A DNA stretch of 13,739 nt from an uncultured Carnobacterium sp. (GTDB lineage Bacteria > Bacillota > Bacilli > Lactobacillales > Aerococcaceae): contig CALJSD010000068.1 of the NCBI GenBank assembly GCA_937976325.1, forward strand, positions 1 through 13,739, given 5' to 3'. The first letter of the stretch is position 1. Every line of letters starts with the position of its first letter. Both the position numbers and the translations under genes were made by a program. Under the pieces are notes generated by a model. It made no database searches, was not told where the DNA came from, and saw only the letters and a program-made list of their open reading frames with translations. This document shows positions 6,355 through 13,739 of the stretch, one piece after another.

Positions 6355-7176
6355 TTACGCTTGTTTATTCATTTCAATAATATGATAAATGGCCTGCGCA
6401 ACACCAGAATCTTCATTGGTTGCTGTAACATATTTAGCCACATCTTTGACTTCTTTCGAGCCATTGCCCATCGCTACTGGATAACCGACAACTGTTAACA
6501 TTGGTAAGTCGTTTTCCTCGTCACCACATGCTGCCATTTCATCCAATGAAATTCCTAGGATTTCTCCTAACATCTTCAAGCCGTTTCCTTTTGAAACATG
6601 TTTAGGAACGACTTCTAATAAGAATGTTCTTGATTTCATACAGTTGAATCGTTCAAAGAATTCTTTTGGTAATTTTGCAATTCCTTCATCCAAGATATCT
6701 TGAGCGATACAAAGAACGGCTTTATTAAAAATATGTCCTTCCTCGAAATCTTCGGGATTCTTTGGTTCAAATGTAATTGGATGTGGTAATGTGTTATAAA
6801 TTGACGGACGTCCTTCTGGAGGCGTTGGCTCGTAAGCTCTCACCGTATCAATCATAACAAGCGGAAGTCCTACTTTTGTCACTTCTTCATGACAGTACTT
6901 CATATCTTCAACCGTATGTCCTGTTTGATAGACGATTTCTCCGTGTTTCGTTTTTTGAATCAAACCGCCATTGAAGTTAATGGCGTAATCATCGTCTCCC
7001 ATGAGGTCCAATTCTTCAAGTAAGTGGACAATACTCACAATAGGACGACCAGTACAAATAACCACTTTAATTCCATTTTCTTTAGCTAATTTGATAGCTT
7101 TTTTATTTTCTTCAGTTATTTTCTTTTCACCAGTTAATAGTGTTCCATCTAAATCTAGTGCAATTAGTTTAATCAA
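6355..7176 (-). CDS. Cof-type HAD-IIB family phosphatase (YidA-like)
   Basis: This 273-residue haloacid-dehalogenase phosphatase of the Cof/IIB subfamily has all four catalytic motifs. They are LDLDGTLL with nucleophile Asp8 and acid/base Asp10; ICTGRP with Thr42 (motif II); Lys196 in HVSKGNG (motif III); and CGDEENDLPML with Asp219 and Asp223 (motif IV, Mg2+ binding). The C2-type cap lies between motifs II and III. Relatives dephosphorylate sugar phosphates, FMN-like or other small phosphorylated metabolites; the substrate here cannot be read from sequence. The start is TTG at 7174-7176, chosen because AAAGGAG lies 8 nt upstream and the nucleophile motif starts at residue 6, so no later start is possible. 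The position between smc and ftsY is a common Lactobacillales arrangement. It lies 14 nt before ftsY. Confidence 0.94.
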   Translation of the reverse strand: MIKLIALDLDGTLLTGEKKITEENKKAIKLAKENGIKVVICTGRPIVSIVHLLEELDLMGDDDYAINFNGGLIQKTKHGEIVYQTGHTVEDMKYCHEEVTKVGLPLVMIDTVRAYEPTPPEGRPSIYNTLPHPITFEPKNPEDFEEGHIFNKAVLCIAQDILDEGIAKLPKEFFERFNCMKSRTFLLEVVPKHVSKGNGLKMLGEILGISLDEMAACGDEENDLPMLTVVGYPVAMGNGSKEVKDVAKYVTATNEDSGVAQAIYHIIEMNKQA

Positions 7177-7236
7177 TTAAAAAACTCCTTTAAGCATCCC
7201 TGCTCTCATTATACGCTCATGGAACGTATCTCTTAT

Positions 7237-7245
7237 AGTATACCA
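7237..7245 (-). promoter_or_regulatory. Candidate promoter of the HAD-ftsY unit
   Basis: On the minus strand TGGTATACT (7237-7245) is an extended -10 element lying downstream of the smc terminator. A second, perfect TATAAT occurs closer to the gene at 7208-7213 but lacks a recognisable -35. One of the two probably drives the HAD-ftsY transcript; I cannot decide which from sequence alone. Confidence 0.4.
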
Positions 7246-7264
7246 CAAAACAAGCCATTCGTAT

Positions 7265-7303
7265 TAAAAAATAAGAGGTAGACTCTATTGTCCACCTCTT
7301 ATT
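7265..7303 (-). terminator. Intrinsic terminator of rnc-smc
   Basis: On the minus strand AATAAGAGGTGGAC (7290-7303) pairs with GTCTACCTCTTATT (7270-7283) over 14 bp, with one G-U pair and a 6-nt loop (7284-7289). It is followed by TTTTTAATACG. It starts one base after the smc stop and separates smc from the HAD gene. Confidence 0.93.
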
Positions 7304-7304
7304 C

Positions 7305-10300
7305 TTATTTCACTTCTTCTAATTCGTCAAAGTCTTCAAACTTAACAGAAGCAAGTTTTGAAACCCCAGATTCTTGCATGGTTACCCCATACAATACATC
7401 GGCTTCTTCCATCGTACCACGACGGTGAGTAATTACGATGAATTGCGTACGGTTAGTAAACTCTTTTAAGTAACGACCGTAACGCGCTACGTTTGCCTCA
7501 TCCAATGCAGCTTCAACCTCATCGAGTAAGCAGAATGGAACTGGCTTCACTTCTAAGATTGCAAAGAGTAATGCAATCGCAGTAAAGGCACGTTCCCCAC
7601 CAGAAAGTAAGCTGAGTGATTGAAGCTTCTTACCAGGCGGTTGAGCGATAATCTCAATCCCTGTCTCAAGTAAGTTCTCTGGATCAGTCAATTCAAGCGT
7701 TGCACGTCCACCACCAAATAATCGTGGGAATGTGCGCTCAAATTGAGTACTTACGGCATCAAACGTTGTCTTGAAGCGTGTAGTTACTTCTTCGTCCATT
7801 TCCGTAATCGTTTCTTCCAGCGTTTGTTTTGCTTCTAGTAAATCTTGTTGCTGCGCTGTTAAGAATGTAAAGCGTTCTTGTACCGCTTCAAACTCTTCAA
7901 TCGCTAATAAATTTACTGCACCCATTTGTTCAATTTGTTGTTTTAGGCTACGAACGAGTTTCGAAGCTTCTTCAATCGACATATCAAGTGTTGTTTTAGC
8001 AATCGCTGCTTCAAATGTTAATTCGTATTCTTCACTCAAGTACGTCAATTTTTGGTCAATCGAGATTTCAAAACGATTTGCTTTCGTTTCTAATCGTGTT
8101 TGATTCTTCAACTGATCTTGTAATTGATGTTGCGCTTGAGTTCTAGCAGCTTCTGATTGTTTTACATGAATTTCAAGAGCAGCACGCTCATCACGTAGCT
8201 CTTTAATCAGTACATCGAATTCATCCACTTGACCTTTTAACGCATCAAACTCTTCTTGAATCTTCGCATAAATCGCTTCGTCTTCCTCTTGGTTACGAGA
8301 CTGTTCCGATTTCTTAGAATGTAATAATTCAATTTGATCTTCTAAGCGAGTTTTTTGAAGTTTCGTTTGATGAATTTCACGTTTTTCTTGGTTAAATTGC
8401 TCTTGTACACGAGCACGATTGGTTCCAAGTTCTTGCAATTCTTTTTGCTTTTCTTGAATTTGTTGGGTCTTATCTTCATTCGATAATTGAAGGTAATCCA
8501 ATTCTTTTTTCAAGGACGCATTCGCTTTTTGAAGAGCTACTAATTTCTCATGGTTTTCAACATATTGTTCTTCCAATTGCTCATACGATTCAATAAGTTC
8601 ATCCATTTCAAATTGGTTTGCTTGTTGAATACGCTCATGTTTTTGAACTTCTTCAAGCGCAAATCTTGATTGGAATTCTAATTGGTTTAGGGTTTGTTCC
8701 AATTGAGTATGACTTGCATTTAATTCGCGATACTCTTCTTCTAGCTTGTTCTTTTCAGCTGTCACTTTTTGGAACTGTGCTGATAATTTTTCGTATTCAA
8801 CCTTTGCTTCTTCAAATTGCTTTGTCACTGTTTCTAGTTGACTGTTACGTCGAACGAGTGATTGTTGACCAGAGTTCTTAGAAGCTCCCCCTGTCATCGA
8901 ACCACCTGCGTTTACGACATCTCCTTCAAGTGAGACAATACGATAGCGGTAACCGAGTTGTTTCGCTAATAGTTGTGCTACTTGTAAGTTTGTTGTCACA
9001 AGTGTAGTTCCAAGTAAGTTTTTAATAATCGAAGCATATTTATTATCTGTTGAAACAAGTTCACTTGCGATACCAATAAAGCCGTCTACTTTTTTCGCTT
9101 GGTTTAATACCGTATCTGGTACTTGTTTTTCTTTAATAATTGATAAAGGTAAGAACGTTGCACGGCCTAAACGATTCGTCTTTAAATACGTAATCGCTTT
9201 GGCAGCAGCCTTCTCATCCGTTACTACAATATGTTGGCTCGTCGCTCCTAGCGCGATATCGATGGCTGTCGTTAATTTCTCATCCACACGAATCAGTTCC
9301 GCTACAGAATTCACCACACCTGGCAACTCAGATTTGTGTTTCAGAACTTCACGAACCCCTTGATAATAACCAGCGTAGTCTTCAGAAACTTGTTTTAAGC
9401 TTCGAACCGTCGCTTGTAATTGTTGAAGATGGCGTTCTTTTTCCATCCCTTCACTAGAAAGAGTTGCATGTTTCTCATTCACTTTTGCTAATTTTTCTCT
9501 TAGTACTGAAAGTCGTTTTTCAGAAGTGGCTTCTTCTTTAGTGAGTTCTTCGATTTTCTCAACAAAATGATTTGCTTTTTCTTCTAAAGCACGATGTTCT
9601 TCATCAAAGGAATCAAAACGCTCTGTCATTTTTTCTTGAGTGTTTTGGTTTACTTCCATCGACTTCTCAAGGTTCTTCTCTTGGTTGAGTAAACGTGAGA
9701 TTTCTTGTAATTGCTCAATATAACGATTTTGAAGCTCTTTAACGCTTTCCTCGTTACTTTGACTTAATTGGTCTAATTCTTCGACTAATTGGCTCCAAGC
9801 CTCTTCTACGTTCTTTAATTCAACCTTACGCTCGACTTGATTCTTTTCAAGAAGAGCTAATTTTTCTTCCACTTCTTCTAACTCACGAAGCGCAGCAGCT
9901 AATGCTTCTTGATTTTCCTCATCGCTACGTTCCGCAAATTGACGACGTTGCTCGAAGACTTTACGTTGACCATCCAATTGTTCGACTTTTTGGATTAATT
10001 CTACGTATTCTTCTTGCTTAGCATCGAGTTCTTCATTACGAGCTTCAAGTTTTACTTGGTTTTCTTCGATGTCCACTTGAAGACTTTCTAATAGCGCTTC
10101 TGTTTGCGCTAATTGCTCTTGCAGTTGCTCTACTTCTTGAAGGGCTACTTTCCACTGAGCGTTTAATGTTTCGATTTCAACCGCTAAGAGGGCTGTTTCG
10201 ACATCTTCTAACTGTTCTTTCTTCGAAACGTACGCAATAGCTTTTTCACGTTGTTCTTCCAGCGGTGCTAATTGCCCTTCGATTTCATGCAGAATATCTT

Positions 10301-10874
10301 CCACACGATTCAAGTGATCTTGTGTTTGATTCAATTTACGTTGCGCTTGATTTTTGCGGTCTTTGTATTTTAATACTCCAGCCGCTTCTTCGATAATCAT
10401 TCGACGTTCTTCAGGTTTTTCGTTAAAGATTTGCTCAACTTTCCCTTGCGAAATCAAAGCAAACGAGTCTTTCCCTAATCCTGAGTCCATCATTAAGTCT
10501 GTAATGTCTTTCAAACGAACTGGTTTCTTGTTAATTAAGAAATCACTTGCCCCATTACGATTCAAACGACGCGTTAAAACGACTTGCGTTTGATCCGTTG
10601 CCAACACTTTGTCTTCGTTGTTGATATACAGATTCACTTCGGCAATATTCACTGGTTTTCTTGTTTGAGAACCTGCGAAAATAACGTCATCCATCCGCTT
10701 CCCACGTAAACTCTTAGCCGATTGTTCCCCAAGAACCCACTTAATCGCTTCAGAAAGATTAGACTTTCCACTACCATTAGGTCCCACAACCGCAGTCACG
10801 CCTTTATCGAATTCAATTGTTGTCTTATCGGCAAATGATTTAAATCCCGACATTTCAATTTTCTCTAATTGCAT
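7305..10874 (-). CDS. smc: Chromosome segregation ATPase SMC
   Basis: This full-length 1189-residue SMC protein is the motor of the SMC-ScpA-ScpB complex that compacts and separates sister chromosomes. The N-terminal head has the Walker A motif GPNGSGKSN (31-39) and the WVLGEQ Q-loop (46-51). A long coiled coil, rich in Glu, Gln, Lys and Leu, runs from about 165 to 500. The hinge domain spans about 505-665 and ends in the glycine-rich AGGSMTGGASKN segment. A returning coiled coil covers about 670-1010. The C-terminal head carries the ABC signature LSGGERA (from 1090), Walker B CLLDEVEAALDE with the catalytic DE at 1118-1119, and the VITH switch His at 1150. The start has GAAAGGA 7-8 nt upstream. 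The gene lies 17 nt after rnc, with a terminator immediately behind, so rnc-smc is a two-gene operon. No motif is missing and the length is normal. Confidence 0.99.
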   Translation of the reverse strand: MQLEKIEMSGFKSFADKTTIEFDKGVTAVVGPNGSGKSNLSEAIKWVLGEQSAKSLRGKRMDDVIFAGSQTRKPVNIAEVNLYINNEDKVLATDQTQVVLTRRLNRNGASDFLINKKPVRLKDITDLMMDSGLGKDSFALISQGKVEQIFNEKPEERRMIIEEAAGVLKYKDRKNQAQRKLNQTQDHLNRVEDILHEIEGQLAPLEEQREKAIAYVSKKEQLEDVETALLAVEIETLNAQWKVALQEVEQLQEQLAQTEALLESLQVDIEENQVKLEARNEELDAKQEEYVELIQKVEQLDGQRKVFEQRRQFAERSDEENQEALAAALRELEEVEEKLALLEKNQVERKVELKNVEEAWSQLVEELDQLSQSNEESVKELQNRYIEQLQEISRLLNQEKNLEKSMEVNQNTQEKMTERFDSFDEEHRALEEKANHFVEKIEELTKEEATSEKRLSVLREKLAKVNEKHATLSSEGMEKERHLQQLQATVRSLKQVSEDYAGYYQGVREVLKHKSELPGVVNSVAELIRVDEKLTTAIDIALGATSQHIVVTDEKAAAKAITYLKTNRLGRATFLPLSIIKEKQVPDTVLNQAKKVDGFIGIASELVSTDNKYASIIKNLLGTTLVTTNLQVAQLLAKQLGYRYRIVSLEGDVVNAGGSMTGGASKNSGQQSLVRRNSQLETVTKQFEEAKVEYEKLSAQFQKVTAEKNKLEEEYRELNASHTQLEQTLNQLEFQSRFALEEVQKHERIQQANQFEMDELIESYEQLEEQYVENHEKLVALQKANASLKKELDYLQLSNEDKTQQIQEKQKELQELGTNRARVQEQFNQEKREIHQTKLQKTRLEDQIELLHSKKSEQSRNQEEDEAIYAKIQEEFDALKGQVDEFDVLIKELRDERAALEIHVKQSEAARTQAQHQLQDQLKNQTRLETKANRFEISIDQKLTYLSEEYELTFEAAIAKTTLDMSIEEASKLVRSLKQQIEQMGAVNLLAIEEFEAVQERFTFLTAQQQDLLEAKQTLEETITEMDEEVTTRFKTTFDAVSTQFERTFPRLFGGGRATLELTDPENLLETGIEIIAQPPGKKLQSLSLLSGGERAFTAIALLFAILEVKPVPFCLLDEVEAALDEANVARYGRYLKEFTNRTQFIVITHRRGTMEEADVLYGVTMQESGVSKLASVKFEDFDELEEVK

Positions 10875-10891
10875 GCTTTAATCCTTTCTTT

Positions 10892-11602
10892 CTATGAAAG
10901 TGAACCCTGTGTCAGTTCTTCCATAGTCAATTTTGCGGCCATTTGCTCGGCTGCCTTTTTCGTTTTGCCACTCGCAGTTTTGTATTTCTTTCCATCCACA
11001 GTTACTTGAACGGTAAATACTTTATCATGCGAAGGTCCTTCTTCTTTAATTAATTCATAACGAATATGAACTGTCCCATTTTGTTGCAAATATTCTTGTA
11101 ACTCCGTTTTGAAATCAGTAATCAGTTCATAACGTCCATTTTTAATCTTAGGAACAATCACTTGGTCTAAGAAGCGTTGCACTTCTTCCATCCCTTTATC
11201 AAGATAAAGAGCGCCAATAAATGCCTCGAACACATCACATAAAACAGCTGGCTTTTCACGCCCTCCGCTAAGTGTCTCTCCCTTTCCAAGTAACAAATAC
11301 TCATTCAAAGAACACTCCTTTGCCAGCATAGATAAGCTTTCTTCGCAAACAATTTGTGCTCTTAGTTTTGTTAATTGTCCTTCTTTAAAATGAGGAAATT
11401 GTCTAAAAAGCCAATCTGAAATATTCAGTTCTAAAACAGCATCTCCAAGAAACTCGATGCGCTCGTTATAGATTCCCTTCATCTCTTTATGCTCATTGGC
11501 ATACGAAGAGTGAGTCATCGCTTCGACAAGCAATGCCTCGTTATTAAACGAAATATCGAACTTCTCTTTTAAAATTGCTGAGAGTGCTTTTATCTCTTTC
11601 AT
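10892..11602 (-). CDS. rnc: Ribonuclease III
   Basis: This 236-residue double-strand-specific endoribonuclease matures the 30S rRNA precursor and cleaves structured mRNAs. The catalytic RIII domain (about 1-150) has HSSYANE (31-37) and the family signature NERIEFLGDAVLEL (46-59). The metal-binding acidic residues Glu50, Asp54, Asp123 and Glu126 are all present. The double-stranded-RNA-binding domain (about 162-231) starts at DFKTELQEYLQ and ends with the basic KTKKAAEQMAA helix. The start is fixed by AGGAGG at 11608-11613, 5 nt upstream. A good sigma-A promoter precedes it. The stop is TAG, and smc follows after 17 nt; rnc-smc adjacency is widespread in Firmicutes. Confidence 0.98.
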   Translation of the reverse strand: MKEIKALSAILKEKFDISFNNEALLVEAMTHSSYANEHKEMKGIYNERIEFLGDAVLELNISDWLFRQFPHFKEGQLTKLRAQIVCEESLSMLAKECSLNEYLLLGKGETLSGGREKPAVLCDVFEAFIGALYLDKGMEEVQRFLDQVIVPKIKNGRYELITDFKTELQEYLQQNGTVHIRYELIKEEGPSHDKVFTVQVTVDGKKYKTASGKTKKAAEQMAAKLTMEELTQGSLS

Positions 11603-11634
11603 GATGGCCTCCTGAAAAATTCCTTATCTTCAAT

Positions 11635-11663
11635 ATTATACGCGTTTTGGGGTTAGATTACAA
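11635..11663 (-). promoter_or_regulatory. Sigma-A promoter of rnc-smc
   Basis: On the minus strand TTGTAA (-35, 11658-11663) and a perfect TATAAT (-10, 11635-11640) are separated by 17 nt. The element lies between the hflX terminator and the rnc ribosome binding site, giving a predicted leader of about 25 nt. Confidence 0.75.
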
Positions 11664-11672
11664 ATTTACGCC

Positions 11673-11708
11673 ACAAAAAACGGCTTGAATTCAAAGTTTC
11701 AAGCCGTT
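11673..11708 (-). terminator. Intrinsic terminator of miaA-hflX
   Basis: On the minus strand AACGGCTTGAA (11698-11708) and TTCAAGCCGTT (11679-11689) form a perfect 11-bp stem with an 8-nt loop, followed by TTTTTTGTGG. It lies 8 nt past the hflX stop codon and just before the rnc promoter. Confidence 0.93.
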
Positions 11709-11716
11709 AAATATTT

Positions 11717-12919
11717 TTATTTTCGATACCCTTTTATGCAATATTGATTTTTCTCTTCGTCGTAGTTTAACGACTCGACAAGAGTGCGTTGTTGCAACTG
11801 ATTCAACTCTTTCGTCTGAGTCACGTCTAACCACTCTTCATAGTAAGTCATTTGCGCTTTAACTTGTTCTTTTAGGAAAACTTTTAATCGTTCCACATCT
11901 GCTTCATTTACTGCAGAAATTTGAATTGATGGATAAAGATTTGGCTGGAATTCACCTTCAATTAAGTCTGCCTTATTATAGACTGTCACCATTGGAATTT
12001 CTTGCATTTCCAAGTCATTCACTAAATCGATAACCGTCTTTTCATGTAGGGAGAACTGCGCGTTTGACGCATCCACCACATGAACTAATAAATCGACATC
12101 GGCACTTTCTTCGAGAGTTGATTCAAACGCATGAATCAATGTTGTTGGTAACTCTTGGATAAAACCTACAGTATCTGTTAAAGTCACTTCGAAATTCGGG
12201 AACAAGTCCACTTGTCTAGTTAATGGATCCAGTGTCGCAAACAATTGGTCCATTTGGTAAGTACCCGCCTGCGTTAATTGATTTAAAATCGTAGACTTCC
12301 CTGCATTCGTGTATCCGATTAATCCAAGTTGGAATCCATTAGAACTTTTTCTCTTCTCACGCGAACGTTCGCGATGTTTCTTGATTTGTTCTAATTGTTC
12401 TTCGATATCTTGGATTTGTTTACGAATATAACGTCTATCGGTTTCCAAGCGAGTTTCCCCTGGACCACGAGTACCGATTCCCCCACCTTGACGAGACAAG
12501 CCTTCACGTTGACCCGAAAGACGAGGTAGTAAGTAGTTTAATTGCGCGAGTTGTACTTGAAGTTTCCCTTCTTTAGAACGAGCACGCATTGCAAAAATAT
12601 CTAAAATCAATTGTACACGGTCAATAATACGACAGTTAATCGATTCATTGAGATTTTTCACCATCGAACCTGTGAGCGATTGATAGAATACAACAAGGTC
12701 CACTTCTAGTTCGTCAACAAGATGGCTGATTTCTTCCACTTTTCCTTTTCCAACAAGGGTACGTCCACTAATCGATTCACGTTTTTGAGTCACAGTGGCC
12801 ACTACTTCCCCCATCGCTGTATCGACTAATTGCGCCAGCTCTTGGTTGGCATATGCGAAATCCTCATCCGTTTGCGTCGTTTGTACGCTCACGATTATGA
12901 CACGTTCTCTTTGTTCCAT
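11717..12919 (-). CDS. hflX: Ribosome-associated GTPase HflX
   Basis: This 400-residue OBG-like GTPase binds the 50S subunit and in studied bacteria splits stalled or hibernating 70S ribosomes, especially under heat or antibiotic stress. The N-terminal HflX domain (about 1-140) includes SGRTLVGKGKVEEI (51-64). The glycine-rich linker GGGIGTRGPGETRLETD (145-161) and a helical basic segment (about 162-192) follow. The G domain has GYTNAGKST (202-210, G1), DTVGFI (249-254, G3) and NKAD (315-318, G4). It ends in a short variable domain. Length is close to the family norm. The ATG is one base beyond the miaA TAG stop, and its ribosome binding site (GAGGAGGG) is formed by the last miaA codons, so translation is probably coupled. 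A strong terminator follows at 11673-11708. Confidence 0.98.
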   Translation of the reverse strand: MEQRERVIIVSVQTTQTDEDFAYANQELAQLVDTAMGEVVATVTQKRESISGRTLVGKGKVEEISHLVDELEVDLVVFYQSLTGSMVKNLNESINCRIIDRVQLILDIFAMRARSKEGKLQVQLAQLNYLLPRLSGQREGLSRQGGGIGTRGPGETRLETDRRYIRKQIQDIEEQLEQIKKHRERSREKRKSSNGFQLGLIGYTNAGKSTILNQLTQAGTYQMDQLFATLDPLTRQVDLFPNFEVTLTDTVGFIQELPTTLIHAFESTLEESADVDLLVHVVDASNAQFSLHEKTVIDLVNDLEMQEIPMVTVYNKADLIEGEFQPNLYPSIQISAVNEADVERLKVFLKEQVKAQMTYYEEWLDVTQTKELNQLQQRTLVESLNYDEEKNQYCIKGYRK

Positions 12920-12920
12920 T

Positions 12921-13739
12921 CTATCCCTCCTCTACAAAAGCTGATAGTTCTTCTAATAGTTCTTCTTTATCTTTTGGATTCTCTAATAAATTCACCCAAC
13001 GAATTTGCGGTAGTCGATTTCTAAACCACGTTAATTGCCGTTTGGCATATCGCCTTGAGTTTTGTTGAATGGTTGCAATAATCGCCTCACGCGACTGTTC
13101 CCCTCCAAAATAAGGAATCCATTCCTTATACCCAATTCCACTAATCGATTGGATATCTAAGCCTTTTGATTTTTCATATAAATCTCTTGCTTCTTCTTCA
13201 AGACCAGCCTCACTCATCAGTTCTACACGCAAATTGATGCGCTCATATAGAAGTGCTCTATCGGTATTTAAACCAATAATAAACGAATCATAGTGCGGCG
13301 TCTTTTGAATTTCTAGACTTGAAAACTTCTTACCTGTCGCATGAATCACTTCTAGCGCACGAATCACGCGTCTAGGATTATTCACCGAAATCTTGGCAGC
13401 TGCCTCAGGATCTACTGCAGCCAATTCATTCCAAAGCACTTCTGACCCTTTTTCTTCTAGCTCTTGTTCTTTTAATAAACGATAGTCCGGATTATTTGAA
13501 CCCTCGCCACTATAATGAAATCCATATAATAGACCTTCGATATAGAGTCCTGTACCACCGACGATAATCGGTAATTTTCCACGACTCGTAATGTCTGCAA
13601 TAGCAGCTTCGGCCTTCTCTTTAAAGTCATTTGCAGTAAAAGGTTCATCCCACTCACAAATATCGAGCAAGTGATGAGGAACACCTTCTTTTTCTTCCTC
13701 AGTAACTTTTGCTGTCCCAATATCAAGACCTTTATACAC
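12921..13739 (-). CDS. miaA: tRNA dimethylallyltransferase, 5' end outside window
   Basis: The 272 visible residues are the body of MiaA, which transfers the dimethylallyl group from DMAPP to A37 of tRNAs reading UNN codons, the first step of ms2i6A synthesis. The first visible codon is GTG (13737-13739). It encodes the Val of the family's internal DS-Q-V-YKGLDIGTAK motif, so it is not a start; the P-loop and roughly 35-45 N-terminal residues lie beyond the edge. Visible family features are VYKGLDIGTAKVT, HHLLDICEWDEPFTANDF, the IVGGTGLYI motif, NPRRVIRALEV, SGIGYKEW and the C-terminal KRQLTWFRNR tRNA-binding segment. The stop is TAG, with hflX starting one base later. hfq, which sits between miaA and hflX in Bacillus, is absent here. 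Confidence 0.97.
   Translation of the reverse strand: MYKGLDIGTAKVTEEEKEGVPHHLLDICEWDEPFTANDFKEKAEAAIADITSRGKLPIIVGGTGLYIEGLLYGFHYSGEGSNNPDYRLLKEQELEEKGSEVLWNELAAVDPEAAAKISVNNPRRVIRALEVIHATGKKFSSLEIQKTPHYDSFIIGLNTDRALLYERINLRVELMSEAGLEEEARDLYEKSKGLDIQSISGIGYKEWIPYFGGEQSREAIIATIQQNSRRYAKRQLTWFRNRLPQIRWVNLLENPKDKEELLEELSAFVEEG

Noticed and set aside
5746..6380. Plus-strand frames antisense to ftsY
   Set aside because: They lie opposite a complete, highly conserved gene and lack translation signals and recognisable protein features.
7211..7229. Short inverted repeat ATACG-(9 nt)-CGTAT upstream of the HAD gene
   Set aside because: Five-base AT-rich arms are expected by chance and no T tract or known operator accompanies them.
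7771..8103. Ser/Val-rich plus-strand frame antisense to smc
   Set aside because: It is a by-product of the coiled-coil codons on the other strand; it has no ribosome binding site or family resemblance, and smc is intact.
13737..13739. GTG at the right edge as the start of miaA
   Set aside because: It encodes the Val of an internal conserved MiaA motif, and the P-loop must lie upstream; the gene is cut by the window edge.
1..13739. Mobile element, CRISPR array, prophage, toxin-antitoxin or defence system
   Set aside because: I saw no transposase, integrase, direct-repeat array, terminal inverted repeats or small paired genes; all genes but one belong to recognised families.

Overview
This is a low-GC Firmicutes chromosome segment, most likely from the Lactobacillales. 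The evidence is the AT-rich intergenic DNA, strong AGGAGG-type ribosome binding sites, U-tailed intrinsic terminators, the rnc-smc-(Cof-type HAD)-ftsY gene order, and miaA directly followed by hflX with no hfq between them. A Carnobacteriaceae or Granulicatella-like source fits the protein sequences as I remember them, but I could not test this. I see no mobile element, CRISPR array, rRNA/tRNA gene or prophage. There is no gene-free stretch longer than about 150 bases.

Layout. The left edge carries a two-gene plus-strand unit: the 3' part of a GT4-type glycosyltransferase, then a TVP38/TMEM64 (VTT-domain) membrane protein, closed by a bidirectional terminator at 1097-1123. Everything to the right is on the minus strand. 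Read in transcription order from the right edge it is: miaA (5' end outside the window) - hflX - terminator; promoter - rnc - smc - terminator; promoter - HAD phosphatase (TTG start) - ftsY - (internal promoter) - Bax-inhibitor-1-like membrane protein - terminator; guaC - terminator; an acidic protein of unknown function - weak terminator; promoter - dacA.

Function. miaA and hflX act on translation (tRNA modification and ribosome rescue). rnc and smc pair RNA processing with chromosome organisation. ftsY provides the SRP receptor for membrane insertion, next to a multi-TM protein. guaC is purine salvage. dacA trims peptidoglycan side chains. The left pair probably acts in envelope glycolipid metabolism. 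Promoters and terminators were read directly from the bases, so the transcription-unit map is a concrete prediction.

The region is mostly conserved housekeeping DNA, and I do not see a convincing undescribed system. The points most worth a second look are the unrecognised acidic protein before dacA, the glycosyltransferase/VTT pair, the unusual linker architecture of DacA, the terminator built into a coding 3' end, and the palindromes ahead of guaC.
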